Shown piece after piece: positions 18,901-27,491 of a stretch of 64,000 nucleotides of DNA. The stretch comes from Negadavirga shengliensis. GTDB lineage: Bacteria > Bacteroidota > Bacteroidia > Cytophagales > Cyclobacteriaceae. The position numbers and the translations under genes are program-made. The stretch's first letter is position 1; each line of letters begins with the position of its first letter. The stretch spans positions 542,419-606,418 of the forward strand of contig NZ_JBHSJJ010000002.1 of the NCBI RefSeq assembly GCF_042652345.1, given 5' to 3'. The notes below the pieces were generated by a model, which had not been told where the DNA came from, searched no databases, and saw nothing but the letters and a program-made list of their open reading frames with translations.

Positions 18901-19052
18901 TCCAACAGGCTGGCCCCCGGAATCGGGTCACCTGAGGACGCTTCGAATACCAGACCTTCCACCCTGCGGATATCTTGGGCATTCGACGTGAGGGTTTGCC
19001 CACAAATTAGCCACATAATGATGTAGCCATACTTTAATAAACTGTTTTTCAT
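15984..19052 (-). CDS. SusC-family TonB-dependent outer-membrane transporter
   Basis: This is a complete SusC porin, 1022 residues, a usual length. Signal peptide MKNSLLKYGYIIMWLICGQTLTSNAQ; carboxypeptidase-regulatory-like domain (about 28-110: VEGLVFEASSGDPIPGASL); plug domain (VIVIGYGTQKKSDVTGAVSSL, SSINAGSSPLYVVDGLPLDN, ASATAIYGARGANGVVMITTKRG); then the 22-strand barrel ending in NFILGISANF with a C-terminal aromatic, as outer-membrane barrels do. It imports oligosaccharides with the SusD encoded next. It is divergent from the hybrid two-component regulator, whose gene starts 444 bp away and which is the likely activator. It is the first gene of an operon that probably runs down to the epimerase at 5896. 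Confidence 0.96.
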   Translation of the reverse strand: MKNSLLKYGYIIMWLICGQTLTSNAQDIRRVEGLVFEASSGDPIPGASLLEDGTTNGTITDLDGRFSIQLTTADPVLVVSFIGFETQLVKVGTNSQIEIQLKEDMKNLDEVIVIGYGTQKKSDVTGAVSSLRADDFNKGLNATFDQMLVGKAAGVQVVQNSGEPGSGIAIRVRGSSSINAGSSPLYVVDGLPLDNSPPITGGGAHFDASQPRNPLSSINPADIESIEILKDASATAIYGARGANGVVMITTKRGKEGRTTISYNSYVGVQNVANKIKLLSAEEYRVVLNGIIADGGGSPQYMIPDGPLNETDWQDELFRRNAAMHNHNLSFTGGNAKTNYFASFNYFKQDGVVQNSSFERYSAKLNLSTQASEKLEMGLNLNISYNADDFVPSGFGINAESGTIYSALNFDPTLPLRDSDGTYSLSPFLDLDNPLTLANGSDAQANTYRTFGTVYAKYAIRPGLTANLNLGGDILHSRRDVYVDRTTRHGGPQGGIATILLGQNTNYLVEGTLSYDKSWTGHQLNILAGVTTQRFVFDNISNVARNFPSDATETYNMGLGDRSTFVLGSGRASNSLLSYLGRINYEFKEKYLLTASFRADGSSRFGANNRFGYFPSFAAGWKLHEENFMSGSALWSTLKPRASWGQTGNQEIGNYAAISTFSAGPTAILNDNVVSTTNPARIANPNLRWETTEQTNLGLDFGLWGDRVYGGVDYFRKRTFDMLLNLPVPTSSGFNAILSNVGSVRNTGWEFSLTSRNFSGAFEWSTTVNMATLKNEVLDLGGLGQIITGNAGQTSQIFLLREGMPAFSFYGYQIDGIWQQGEDFSQTLDNVAPGDFKYRDVNGDNMVTAEDRVILGNSFPDFTWSIGNNLSYKNFNLNVFVEGVQGVSMLNNNLVDAYFPIQFRRNRFAEPYLNRWTPENPSDTYPSFVNPTSQGSKLVNSYTVEDASYVRIRTVTLSYVFPHGIKHISNLSVNITGENLFTFTGYSGYDPTVSPNGGAFSRVDFNAYPVSRNFILGISANF

Positions 19053-19495
19053 AAGAATTGATTTTGGGTAATTGTCAATTAGTATCTCTTTCTGAAAACC
19101 ATGCGAAACATGCCTGGTACCGGAATGAGGGGATATCCTTTTGCTTGCAACAACCTATTTTCCCTGGCGGAAAACTTGCATTGTACCTCATTGGAGACGG
19201 TAAAACTATCCCAAAAGCAAAAGCAATGGGTAACACAAAAACATCAAAAAATATTAAATTTTAGTCTCACGTAGTTTACAAAACATAACTTCATACTTAA
19301 CAATATAATCCGTATTAAATTCTGAAAATACCTAAACAATCAACATAAGGGAAGAAATATCAATTTTCCCTACTAAAAATGAAACACATCCGTCAAATTT
19401 TCACAAGCCTCTGAATTCATCGGCAAAAACATGCTTAATGTTTCCCTATTTTTCTAAATTGACCGAAATTAATGATTGAAACCCAATATGATCCG
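19053..19495. promoter_or_regulatory. Divergent control region between susC and the hybrid two-component regulator
   Basis: This AT-rich spacer of about 440 bp contains no credible gene. It must hold the promoter of the leftward susC operon and that of the rightward regulator. I could not find a clean TAnnTTTG element for either at a sensible distance; the nearest for the regulator is the imperfect TATTTTTC near 19447. The regulator's AraC-type output domain would be expected to bind direct repeats here, but I could not single out a convincing pair by eye. Confidence 0.4.
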
Positions 19496-22400
19496 ATGAG
19501 TAGCCTTATAACGAAAACCTGGATAGTGGCGCTGCTTGCAGGAATCGTTCTCCACGCCCAGGGAGCCGACAAGAAAATTTATTTCGAACATCTGGACATG
19601 AAGGAGGGCCTGTCCGACAACACGGTCTATTGTATTTTGCAGGACAAACAGGGTTTTATATGGTTTGGCACAAAAAGGGGGTTGAGCAGATATGATGGCC
19701 GTACTTTCAGGCTGTTCAACAAAGAAATGGGCAAAGACGGTATCGGAAAAAACATGGTCTACACCTTAAGCGAGGATCGCGGCGGAAAGATCTGGTTGGG
19801 TACTTTTTCAGGAGTTTATATCTATGATCCCGACCTGGAAAGTTTTTCGAAATTCAGCCTTACCTCGGACAAAGGTTCTCAAATAAGGGGATTAATCAGC
19901 AACATCAAAACAGATCTTGAGGGCAACGTCTGGATAGCAGAAAACTCGGTAGCGCTCTACAAATATGAACCCCATACTGGCCAGTTGGTGGAATACAGGC
20001 ATGATCCCAAAAACGCAGGGTCCCTCCCTCCCGGGCATATTTCAAACATCCTGGTGGGGGATGACGAGCTATGGCTCGCTATGAGCGATCAGGGAATCGC
20101 CCTTTTTAATTCCCGCGACCAAAGCTTCTCCGCCCCCACTGCCAACAATGACCCATTAAAAAAAGACCAGGTACGCGTATTGCAGGACTATCGTTCAACA
20201 ATGTTTATTGGGACAAAAAATGGTGGATTGAAGGTAATGGATAAGATAAGCGGCGAGATAAAAACCATCTTGAAATACGATTCCAACGGTAATCCCATCT
20301 ATGTACGCGACTTAAAGCTGATCAACGACACAGAACTTTGGATTGCCTCCGAATCAGGGCTATATATTTACTATCCTGAAACAGGCGACTACCAAAACCT
20401 GAAAAACGACATCAACGACCCCTTTAGCATTTCGGACAACGCCCTCTACGTGATTGAAGAAGACAGAGACGGTGGTATCTGGATCGGCACTTACTTCAGC
20501 GGCATCAACTACCTGCCCAATCACCCTACCCAATTCGAAAAATATTATCCCGTTTCCAACTCCAACTCCATCAGTGGCAAAAGGGTGAGGGAGTTTGTCA
20601 TGAACGAAAACGGACAATTGTGGATAGGGACGGAAGACGCCGGGTTAAACTTGTTTGATCCGCTTACGAACACCTTTGAGAACTTCACACCAGACACCAG
20701 CGGGAAAAGCATATCCTACCACAATATCCATGGATTGGCGCTCAGAGATAACACCTTGTTGATCGGGATTTGGAGTCAGGGATTGAATATTCTGGATCAA
20801 ACCACCAAATCGATAAAGGCCGATTTCATCCAGGATATGCAAGGACAGGTAAGGGAAAATGACATCTTCTCCATATTTATCGATAGAAAGAACAATGTCT
20901 GGTTAGGGACTACGGAAGGTCTTTTTCTTTACCACGAGGTCGGGGGATATTCTGAATTTATCCGTGAGATCGGCCACTGTTTTGTATACGACATGATGGA
21001 AGACCATCTGGGCCAGTTGTGGGTAGCCACCTTACACGGAGGCATTTTCAAGTTAGATGCAGAAAGCAGAACAGTCAGGTCCTTTATTCCCGATGTTGCC
21101 CATGAAAGCAGTCTCTCCCATTATTCTGTCATCACTTTGCTTCAGGACAGCAAAAACAGGATCTGGGTAGGCACAGAGGGAGGCGGCTTTTGCTTTTATG
21201 ATGAAGCCGGTGATTCCTTCTCCTGCTTCAACGACCAAAACGGATTTCCAAGCACTCATATTTATAAGATACTGGAAGGTAACGATGGCAATCTGTGGAT
21301 GTCTACCAACAAAGGACTGATGGAATTTGATCCTGTAACTGAAAAATATAGGATTTTCACTAAAGACAATGGACTGATCAACAGCCCCTTCAATTACAAA
21401 TCCGGCATCAAAACCAAAGAAGGCAAACTGTATTTCGGAACACTCAACGGGTTCATTTCCTTTGATCCAGCCACCTTCAGGACCAAAAAACAAAATGCAC
21501 CCATCATCTTTACGGATTTTTACCTGTCCAACCAGCCGGTAACCATCGGGGGGAACCAACCGATTTTGGAAAAATCAATTACCAAAACCCGGAATTTGCG
21601 CCTCAGACATGACCAAAACTCCCTAAGTTTTGGCTTCGCGGTGCTCGATTACACCGCCAGCAACTCCCTCTCCTACGCTTATATGATGGAGGGGTACGAC
21701 CGGGACTGGACCTACCTGTCCCTAAATCAGCGCATCAATTATTCTTTCCTCCCTCCGGGAAATTACAAGCTCCGTGTTAAAACCACGGATATATTCGGGA
21801 ACTGGAATGATGAAGAGGCCACCCTGCAGATAGAGATTTTACCTCCGTTCTGGAAAACCGATTGGGCCTATCTGGCTTATGCTTCCCTGCTATTGTTACT
21901 GACCGTTTATTTGATAAACAGCTATAAAAAGAGACTCAACAACAGACATCAACTGGCCCTCAAAGTCCTGGAAGATGAAAAGGAAAAGGAGATCTACCAA
22001 TCCAAGATTGAGTTTTTCACGAATATCACCCATGAGATCAGGACGCCCCTGACTTTGATCAAAGCCCCTTTGGAACATCTCTTGCGAAAATCCGGTGTTT
22101 ATGAAGATGATCTGCGGGAAAACCTGATGATAATGGATAAAAATACGAACAGGCTAATTGACCTGAGTAACCAGCTGCTGGACTTTAGAAAAACGGAGAA
22201 AAAGGGCTTTTCACTCAATTTCATTAGAACTGATATTACCGCCCTGTTGCAGGAAACCTATGTTCGCTTCAAAAATACCGCTCAGCAAAAATCACTCAAT
22301 TTTTTCCTTAAAGCCAGCCCTAACCCGCTTTTTGCAGATGTGGACAAGGAAGCGTTGACCAAGATATTAAGCAACCTGTATTCTAACGCCATCAAAAATG

Positions 22401-23524
22401 CTTTCTCCTATGTTCAGATCGAACTGAAGCACGATCATAAAAAACTCAAAATCATGGTCGGAAATGACGGGAACATCATCGCTTCGGAGCTTCACCGTAA
22501 AATTTTTGAGCCCTTTTTCCAAATATCCACCGCGGGAAACGGCAGTAGGCCCAATTCCGGTACTGGTTTGGGACTGCCCCTGGCAAAATCCCTGGCAGAG
22601 ATGCACGGCGGTAAGCTTTATTTGGACACCAAGGAGAGAGAAGCCAACGTGTTTATACTGGAACTTCCTATCCAACAGAAAAAAGCCATTCATCTCAATG
22701 AGATTCCGCCGGCAATTCCAGAGTCAAGGATGGTAGAGGAAGAAATCCGCAAATATGGAAAACCAACGCTTTTAGTAGTAGAAGACAACAAGGAATTGTT
22801 GGATTTCCTGGCTGGGCAATTAAAACCGGATCATTTTATCCTCGGGGCAAAAAACGGAAAAGAGGCCCTGCAAATCCTCGATGAGGAGCCTGTAGACTTA
22901 ATCATCAGTGACGTCATGATGCCCGTTATGGACGGCTATAATCTGTGCAGGTCAGTGAAATCAAATATCGCTTTCAGCCACATACCTTTTATCCTGCTCA
23001 CCGCAAAAAACACGATGCAATCCAAGATAGAGGGGCTTGAAATGGGTGCCGATGTTTATATAGAAAAGCCCTTTTCTGTAGAATATGTTCATTTGCAGGT
23101 GAAAAACCTATTGAACTACAGGGACCAGATCAGAAAATCCTGTGCAAGCCAGCCTTTTGTTGAAATCAATACACTGGCACACACACGGGCTGATGAGGAA
23201 TTTCTCGAAAAAGTAAATGCCGGCATTTTAGCACACTTGGATAATCAGCAGTTTGGGGTTAATGAATTGGCAGAAATCCTCTGCATGAGCCAATCCAGCC
23301 TGCTGAGAAAAATCAAAGGTATTTCCCAAATGACTCCAAACAGTTACATCAGGCTGGTTAGGCTGAAAAAAGCTGCTCAGCTGTTGCAAGAAGGGGAATA
23401 TTCCATTGCTGAAGTAGGGGATTTGGTAGGTTTTAACTCACCTTCTTATTTTACCAAATGTTTTCAAAAGCAATTCGGAAAACTGCCAAAAGATTTTTAC
23501 CAGAGAAAAACCAAGATAGGGTGA
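19496..23524 (+). CDS. Hybrid two-component system regulator (HTCS)
   Basis: This single-protein sensor and regulator of about 1342 residues is typical of Bacteroidota glycan loci. The ATG at 19496 gives a signal peptide (SSLITKTWIVALLAGIVLHAQG). Domains in order: two periplasmic seven-bladed propellers built of Reg_prop repeats (IWFGTKRGLSRYDG, KIWLGTFSGVYIYD, ...; about 30-690), a Y_Y_Y domain (about 700-775), one transmembrane helix (AYLAYASLLLLLTVYLI), HisKA with phospho-acceptor His846 (HEIRTPLTL), HATPase (NLYSNAIKNAF, GTGLGLPLAKSL), a receiver domain with Asp1139 (LIISDVMMPVMDG) and a C-terminal AraC HTH (LAEILCMSQSSLLRKIKG, VGFNSPSYFTKCFQKQFG). It senses an oligosaccharide in the periplasm and activates the flanking operons. 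It lies between the two leftward operons, divergent from susC, and converges on the PQQ dehydrogenase gene 66 bp away. Confidence 0.95.
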   Translation: MSSLITKTWIVALLAGIVLHAQGADKKIYFEHLDMKEGLSDNTVYCILQDKQGFIWFGTKRGLSRYDGRTFRLFNKEMGKDGIGKNMVYTLSEDRGGKIWLGTFSGVYIYDPDLESFSKFSLTSDKGSQIRGLISNIKTDLEGNVWIAENSVALYKYEPHTGQLVEYRHDPKNAGSLPPGHISNILVGDDELWLAMSDQGIALFNSRDQSFSAPTANNDPLKKDQVRVLQDYRSTMFIGTKNGGLKVMDKISGEIKTILKYDSNGNPIYVRDLKLINDTELWIASESGLYIYYPETGDYQNLKNDINDPFSISDNALYVIEEDRDGGIWIGTYFSGINYLPNHPTQFEKYYPVSNSNSISGKRVREFVMNENGQLWIGTEDAGLNLFDPLTNTFENFTPDTSGKSISYHNIHGLALRDNTLLIGIWSQGLNILDQTTKSIKADFIQDMQGQVRENDIFSIFIDRKNNVWLGTTEGLFLYHEVGGYSEFIREIGHCFVYDMMEDHLGQLWVATLHGGIFKLDAESRTVRSFIPDVAHESSLSHYSVITLLQDSKNRIWVGTEGGGFCFYDEAGDSFSCFNDQNGFPSTHIYKILEGNDGNLWMSTNKGLMEFDPVTEKYRIFTKDNGLINSPFNYKSGIKTKEGKLYFGTLNGFISFDPATFRTKKQNAPIIFTDFYLSNQPVTIGGNQPILEKSITKTRNLRLRHDQNSLSFGFAVLDYTASNSLSYAYMMEGYDRDWTYLSLNQRINYSFLPPGNYKLRVKTTDIFGNWNDEEATLQIEILPPFWKTDWAYLAYASLLLLLTVYLINSYKKRLNNRHQLALKVLEDEKEKEIYQSKIEFFTNITHEIRTPLTLIKAPLEHLLRKSGVYEDDLRENLMIMDKNTNRLIDLSNQLLDFRKTEKKGFSLNFIRTDITALLQETYVRFKNTAQQKSLNFFLKASPNPLFADVDKEALTKILSNLYSNAIKNAFSYVQIELKHDHKKLKIMVGNDGNIIASELHRKIFEPFFQISTAGNGSRPNSGTGLGLPLAKSLAEMHGGKLYLDTKEREANVFILELPIQQKKAIHLNEIPPAIPESRMVEEEIRKYGKPTLLVVEDNKELLDFLAGQLKPDHFILGAKNGKEALQILDEEPVDLIISDVMMPVMDGYNLCRSVKSNIAFSHIPFILLTAKNTMQSKIEGLEMGADVYIEKPFSVEYVHLQVKNLLNYRDQIRKSCASQPFVEINTLAHTRADEEFLEKVNAGILAHLDNQQFGVNELAEILCMSQSSLLRKIKGISQMTPNSYIRLVRLKKAAQLLQEGEYSIAEVGDLVGFNSPSYFTKCFQKQFGKLPKDFYQRKTKIG

Positions 23525-23590
23525 TCGCATTGATCCCTACAATCCATCCTGCTCAATAAAACCACACTCGGCGGCCAATGGGTTTTCGGG

Positions 23591-25753
23591 CTAATCAAAC
23601 GACCCGGATACTGTTCCCTCCGGCAAAGCAAAGGCCACATATGCATCCCCGGTAGGTGTGCCGATCCGGTTGCCACCTCCAGCCGCAATGACCACATATT
23701 GACGGCCATTCGCTTCGTAAACAGCTGGTACGGCATAGCCGCCTGCGGGCAACTTATATTTCCAAAGCTCTTCCCCGGTCTCCGCATTAAAGGCCCGAAA
23801 CATCTCATCGGCCGATCCACCGATAAATACCAATCCCCCACCAGTGGCGACACATCCCCCGAAGTTCTGTGTTCCGGTATCGGTAACTCCTCTTTCCTTG
23901 AGGGCAGGATAATAACCCAAAGGCACTTTCCATTTGATCTGCATGGTTTTCAAATCCACCGCATTAAGCGTTCCCCAAGGGGGCCTGCTCGCAGGAAAGC
24001 CTTCCTGATCAGTAAATATCCTAAAGCCATTGAGGGCATAGCGGTCCACGCCTATTCCGGAGAAAATTTCATCCGCGCTTTCTTCGGGAGTTTCTCCGGT
24101 CAACAAAAAATCCACCAATGCCTCCAACCTGAGGGCATCAAACTGGGTAAAGGCAGGCATTACCCCTTTCCCCCCTGAAATGATTTTTTTGATCTCCTCC
24201 CTGGAGTACTTATCCCCAATTCCCAACAAAGGCGGATATGCTTCGGCCATCCCTCCCCTATCAGCACCGTGGCAGTTGACACAATTGGACATATAAGTAT
24301 GGTATCCACTGATATTTTCGCTGCCTTCATTTACGAATTTCCCTTGTGAAACCTTCGCGATTTGCAGGATCATGGGTATTTCATTGGCATTCACGTAGAT
24401 GATCTGCTCATGGGGATCATAAGAAGCGCCTCCCCATAACATCCCTCCCCTGGTGGCAGGAAAAGTGATGGTTCCCTCAGCACTGGGCGGCGTATACATC
24501 CCTTCACTTCTGTATTTTTTAAATTCCTCCTTTACGTAGGCGAGGGCGGAATCGGAAATATTCGTCAAATAGGTGCTGTCCAAACCCTGAGGCACCACTT
24601 GGATGCCCTGATTGAATTTTTGGGTGGGATGCGCCACTTCACCGGGAATATAAGATGGCGGCACCGTCTTTTCCTCTATGTCCAATAAAGGCTCTCCGGT
24701 ATACCTGTCCAAAACGATCAATTCCCCCATTTTGGTGGGCTGGACCAAAGCTTTTTTTGTCCCGCCCTTCCAAGGGATGTCCACCAGCGTCGGGGCGCAG
24801 GGAAGGTCGTAATCCCAAACATCATGGGTTACAGCCTGATAGTGCCATTGCCGCTCCCCCGTGGAAGCATCCAAGGCTATGACGCAATTGCCGAACAGAT
24901 TTTCTCCCAACCTGTTTCCTCCGTAAAAATCATAAGTGGGAGACCCTGTTGCCACATATACCCAGCCCTTCTCTTCATCTAAACTCATCCCACCCCAATT
25001 ATTGGTGCCTCCGTAGTTTTCCCCTTTTATCCAATTCCAGGTATCATGCCCGAATTCCCCCTCCCCAGGAATGGTGCGGAAAATCCACTTGAAAGACCCA
25101 GTTTTGGCATCATAAGCCCTGATATGACCGGGAGAGGCATCATACCCCTCTCCAGTGGCAGAACCAACGATCAACAACTCATTGAATATGATACCCGGTG
25201 TGGACAATGCAATGGACAGTGACTCCGGATCCCTTTCCAAATCCTCCCGAAGGTCAATCTTTCCCCGGTCTCCAAAATCATCCACCAGTATGCCTTCATC
25301 AGCATCCACTGCGTACAGATAATGGCCAATAGGCATAAATATCCTGCCCTTGCCCCCATCAGACCAATACGTGACGCCGCGGTTGACCCCGCCAGCCTGC
25401 CGGTCATCAGAAGGAGAAAACCTCCACAATTCTGCTCCATTGGTGGCGTCCAATGCAATCAGGTCCAATTGGGGAGAGGTAATATACATTTTATTCCCAA
25501 TAATAATGGGGTTGCACTCCATAGGTGTCCGTTCTCCCCCATCTCCCGTATGATAGGTCCAGGCGGGTTGAAGCAAATGGACATTTTCCTTGTTAATTTG
25601 CTTCAGGTCTGAGTATTGGGCCGCGGTTTTTGAAGCCCGGTAGGTTTCCCACTTTTGGTAATGCTGTTCTTTTTGTTTGCAGGAAAAAGGTAGTGCCAAT
25701 AAAATAAAGGAGACTATCGCAAAATATCTTGGATTACTTTTATTTGTTCTCAT
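23591..25753 (-). CDS. PQQ-dependent dehydrogenase with embedded cytochrome c domain, lipoprotein
   Basis: This is a quinoprotein sugar or alcohol dehydrogenase of about 720 residues in the periplasm. The chosen ATG at 25753 gives MRTNKSNPRYFAIVSFILLALPFSC, a lipoprotein signal; an ATG at 25765 overlapping the preceding stop is an alternative. The eight-bladed PQQ propeller is shown by repeated tryptophan-docking motifs (AELWRFSPSD, GSFKWIFRTIPGEGEFGHDTW, GERQWHYQAVTHDVWDYDLP, GEELWKYKLPAGGY). A cytochrome c insert lies at about 475-555 with heme motif CVNCH near residue 490 and the distal Met of KGVMPAFTQF. This insert within the propeller is the membrane-bound glucose-dehydrogenase-like arrangement also seen in other Bacteroidota quinoproteins. 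It would oxidise an aldose or glycoside and pass electrons to cytochromes. It is the last gene of its operon; no PQQ synthesis gene is in the window. Confidence 0.9.
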   Translation of the reverse strand: MRTNKSNPRYFAIVSFILLALPFSCKQKEQHYQKWETYRASKTAAQYSDLKQINKENVHLLQPAWTYHTGDGGERTPMECNPIIIGNKMYITSPQLDLIALDATNGAELWRFSPSDDRQAGGVNRGVTYWSDGGKGRIFMPIGHYLYAVDADEGILVDDFGDRGKIDLREDLERDPESLSIALSTPGIIFNELLIVGSATGEGYDASPGHIRAYDAKTGSFKWIFRTIPGEGEFGHDTWNWIKGENYGGTNNWGGMSLDEEKGWVYVATGSPTYDFYGGNRLGENLFGNCVIALDASTGERQWHYQAVTHDVWDYDLPCAPTLVDIPWKGGTKKALVQPTKMGELIVLDRYTGEPLLDIEEKTVPPSYIPGEVAHPTQKFNQGIQVVPQGLDSTYLTNISDSALAYVKEEFKKYRSEGMYTPPSAEGTITFPATRGGMLWGGASYDPHEQIIYVNANEIPMILQIAKVSQGKFVNEGSENISGYHTYMSNCVNCHGADRGGMAEAYPPLLGIGDKYSREEIKKIISGGKGVMPAFTQFDALRLEALVDFLLTGETPEESADEIFSGIGVDRYALNGFRIFTDQEGFPASRPPWGTLNAVDLKTMQIKWKVPLGYYPALKERGVTDTGTQNFGGCVATGGGLVFIGGSADEMFRAFNAETGEELWKYKLPAGGYAVPAVYEANGRQYVVIAAGGGNRIGTPTGDAYVAFALPEGTVSGSFD

Positions 25754-25761
25754 CTGACTCG

Positions 25762-27225
25762 TCATTCTTTGTTGAAAAAAGGCCATTCCGGATCCTCATT
25801 TCTGGCCGACTGCATAATGTCATACATTTCCTTAACCAGTTCGGGATGCTCTTTCGAAATATCGTGTGCCTCCCCGGGATCCTTTTCCACATCAAACAAG
25901 AGCAAATCTTCATTGTTTGTCAGTACGTTCAGCCGGATGGCTTTGTGATTGCCTTTCCTCACAGCCTGCTTACCCCCCTGTTCATGAAATTCCCAATAAA
26001 GGTAGTCATGCTCCGGCTGGTCAGCCTGTCCCAGAAGGGTGGGCAAAAAGGATATCCCATCCACGCCCTTAGGGACTTCCTGTCCCGCGACCTCTGCCAG
26101 CGTAGGCAGCACATCCCAAAAAGCACTGATATGGTCCGTTTGGCTGCCTGGGCGGATGGATCCCTCCCAATAAGCGATCATGGGCATTCTTATGCCTCCT
26201 TCATACAAATCCCGCTTATATCCCCTAAAGGGACCGTTGCTGTTGAAAAAATCCGGATCCGCGCCACCTTCGACATGAGGGCCGTTGTCAGAGGTAAAAA
26301 TCACCAAGGTATTATCCAATAGGCCGTTGGCTTCCAACCGGTCCATTATCTCCCCGAGCTGATCGTCAAGGAGTTTGACCATAGCGGCAAAAGCTGCCCT
26401 TGGATAAGGTTGGGACCCATAACCGCCTACTTTGTAGCGGGGATGCTCCGGATCATCTATACCCTCATAGGCGGTTTCAACACCAAACTTGCTTTCATAC
26501 TGATAAGGCGGCTCTGGCGAGGTACGTTCCAAAAACATATCCATGTATTCCTGTGGGGCAAAAAGCTCCGCGTGAGGAATGATGGAAGGCACGTACAGAA
26601 AAAAAGTAGTATCGCGGTGCCGGTCAATAAAATCCAAGGTTTTTTCATGGATCAGGTCCGGGGCATACAACCCCTGTTTTGCGCCTTCATTTTCTGTAAG
26701 TGGAAGCACATGGTCATTGTCATACAACTCCCATGGATAATAATTATGGGCAATGGTTTGGCTGTTATAGCCGAAAAACTCATCAAACCCTTGCTTCAGT
26801 GGATCCCCGGTAGAACCTGGATAACCCAACCCCCACTTGCCAAAAGCTCCGGTAACATAGCCCGCCTGCTTCAATATTTTGGGGAGGGTCACCGCATCAG
26901 CAGGAAGGGGAAATTGGCCCCCATTCATTCCCCTGTTTCCGCGGACATAAGTGTGACCGGTATGCAACCCGGTCATGAGTGAGGATCTAGACGGAGCACA
27001 TACAGTCGTACCGGCATAATGCTGGGTAAAAAGCATCCCCTCCCTTGCCAGTTTGTCCAAATTGGGCGTGGAAAATTTTTCCTGCCCATAGATACTCAAG
27101 TCTCCATAACCCAAATCATCCGCCATGATGTAGACAATATTGGGAAGACCCTTTTCTTTCTCCTTGACACATCCCGTTAGGATAATCAGGATCATATTCA
27201 ACAAAATAAGTGAACTGTTTCTCAT
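25762..27225 (-). CDS. Sulfatase, FGly-dependent (S1), lipoprotein
   Basis: This is the second type I sulfatase of the locus, about 487 residues. The ATG at 27225 gives the lipoprotein signal MRNSSLILLNMILIILTGC (lipidated Cys19); an in-frame ATG at 27240 is also possible. Motifs: LPNIVYIMADDLGYGDLSIYG (metal Asp pair), TTVCAPSRSSLMTGLHTGH with the formylglycine cysteine in C-A-P-S-R, GAFGKWGLG, IPHAELFAPQEY, VIFTSDNGPHVEGG and EFHEQGGKQAVRKGNHKAIR. Such sequences are common among exported Bacteroidota sulfatases acting on algal or host glycans. Its stop overlaps the region where the PQQ dehydrogenase gene begins, so they are co-translated. It differs clearly from the sulfatase at 12787, so two different sulfate positions may be targeted. 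A decayed tail of a further sulfatase lies just upstream. Confidence 0.93.
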   Translation of the reverse strand: MRNSSLILLNMILIILTGCVKEKEKGLPNIVYIMADDLGYGDLSIYGQEKFSTPNLDKLAREGMLFTQHYAGTTVCAPSRSSLMTGLHTGHTYVRGNRGMNGGQFPLPADAVTLPKILKQAGYVTGAFGKWGLGYPGSTGDPLKQGFDEFFGYNSQTIAHNYYPWELYDNDHVLPLTENEGAKQGLYAPDLIHEKTLDFIDRHRDTTFFLYVPSIIPHAELFAPQEYMDMFLERTSPEPPYQYESKFGVETAYEGIDDPEHPRYKVGGYGSQPYPRAAFAAMVKLLDDQLGEIMDRLEANGLLDNTLVIFTSDNGPHVEGGADPDFFNSNGPFRGYKRDLYEGGIRMPMIAYWEGSIRPGSQTDHISAFWDVLPTLAEVAGQEVPKGVDGISFLPTLLGQADQPEHDYLYWEFHEQGGKQAVRKGNHKAIRLNVLTNNEDLLLFDVEKDPGEAHDISKEHPELVKEMYDIMQSARNEDPEWPFFNKE

Positions 27226-27262
27226 AAATAAATCAGTCATAAAGTCCGGTATTTCCTTTTTT

Positions 27263-27340
27263 TCATAAGGGCAATATCTTTTCCATCACTTCGGGATGGT
27301 CTTCAGCCATATTTTTATTTCCCACAGGGTTCAGATGAGA
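27263..27340 (-). pseudogene. Decayed C-terminal fragment of a sulfatase gene
   Basis: In the 251-bp gap between the intact sulfatase and the isomerase gene, the minus strand reads an open stretch of 25 codons ending at a TGA (27263-27265): LNPVGNKNMAEDHPEVMEKI then LPL. This matches the C-terminal pattern of S1 sulfatases (D-x-x-x-D-P-x-E-x-x-N-x-A-x-x-H-P-E-x-V-x-x-M) and aligns with the tail of the intact neighbour (DVEKDPGEAHDISKEHPELV). It has an upstream in-frame stop and no start, so it is a remnant. The simplest reading is that a third sulfatase gene once stood here and was deleted. Confidence 0.6.
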
Positions 27341-27491
27341 TCATATGCGAGGGCAGGAGCCTCCACAGAAACAGCGCCCCTTCCTTTTCATCGCATCTTA
27401 ATTTTTAAACTAAAAACGCGTGATAACGTGGGTTATTAAGGTTCTAAATATAAAAGGATTCGGTTTAAATAAAAATCCATTGACATAAAGG

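Noticed and set aside
23558..23586. AAAACC/GGTTTT inverted repeat between the regulator and the PQQ dehydrogenase genes
   Set aside because: Only six pairs and a 17-nt loop with no proper T-run; too weak to call a terminator.
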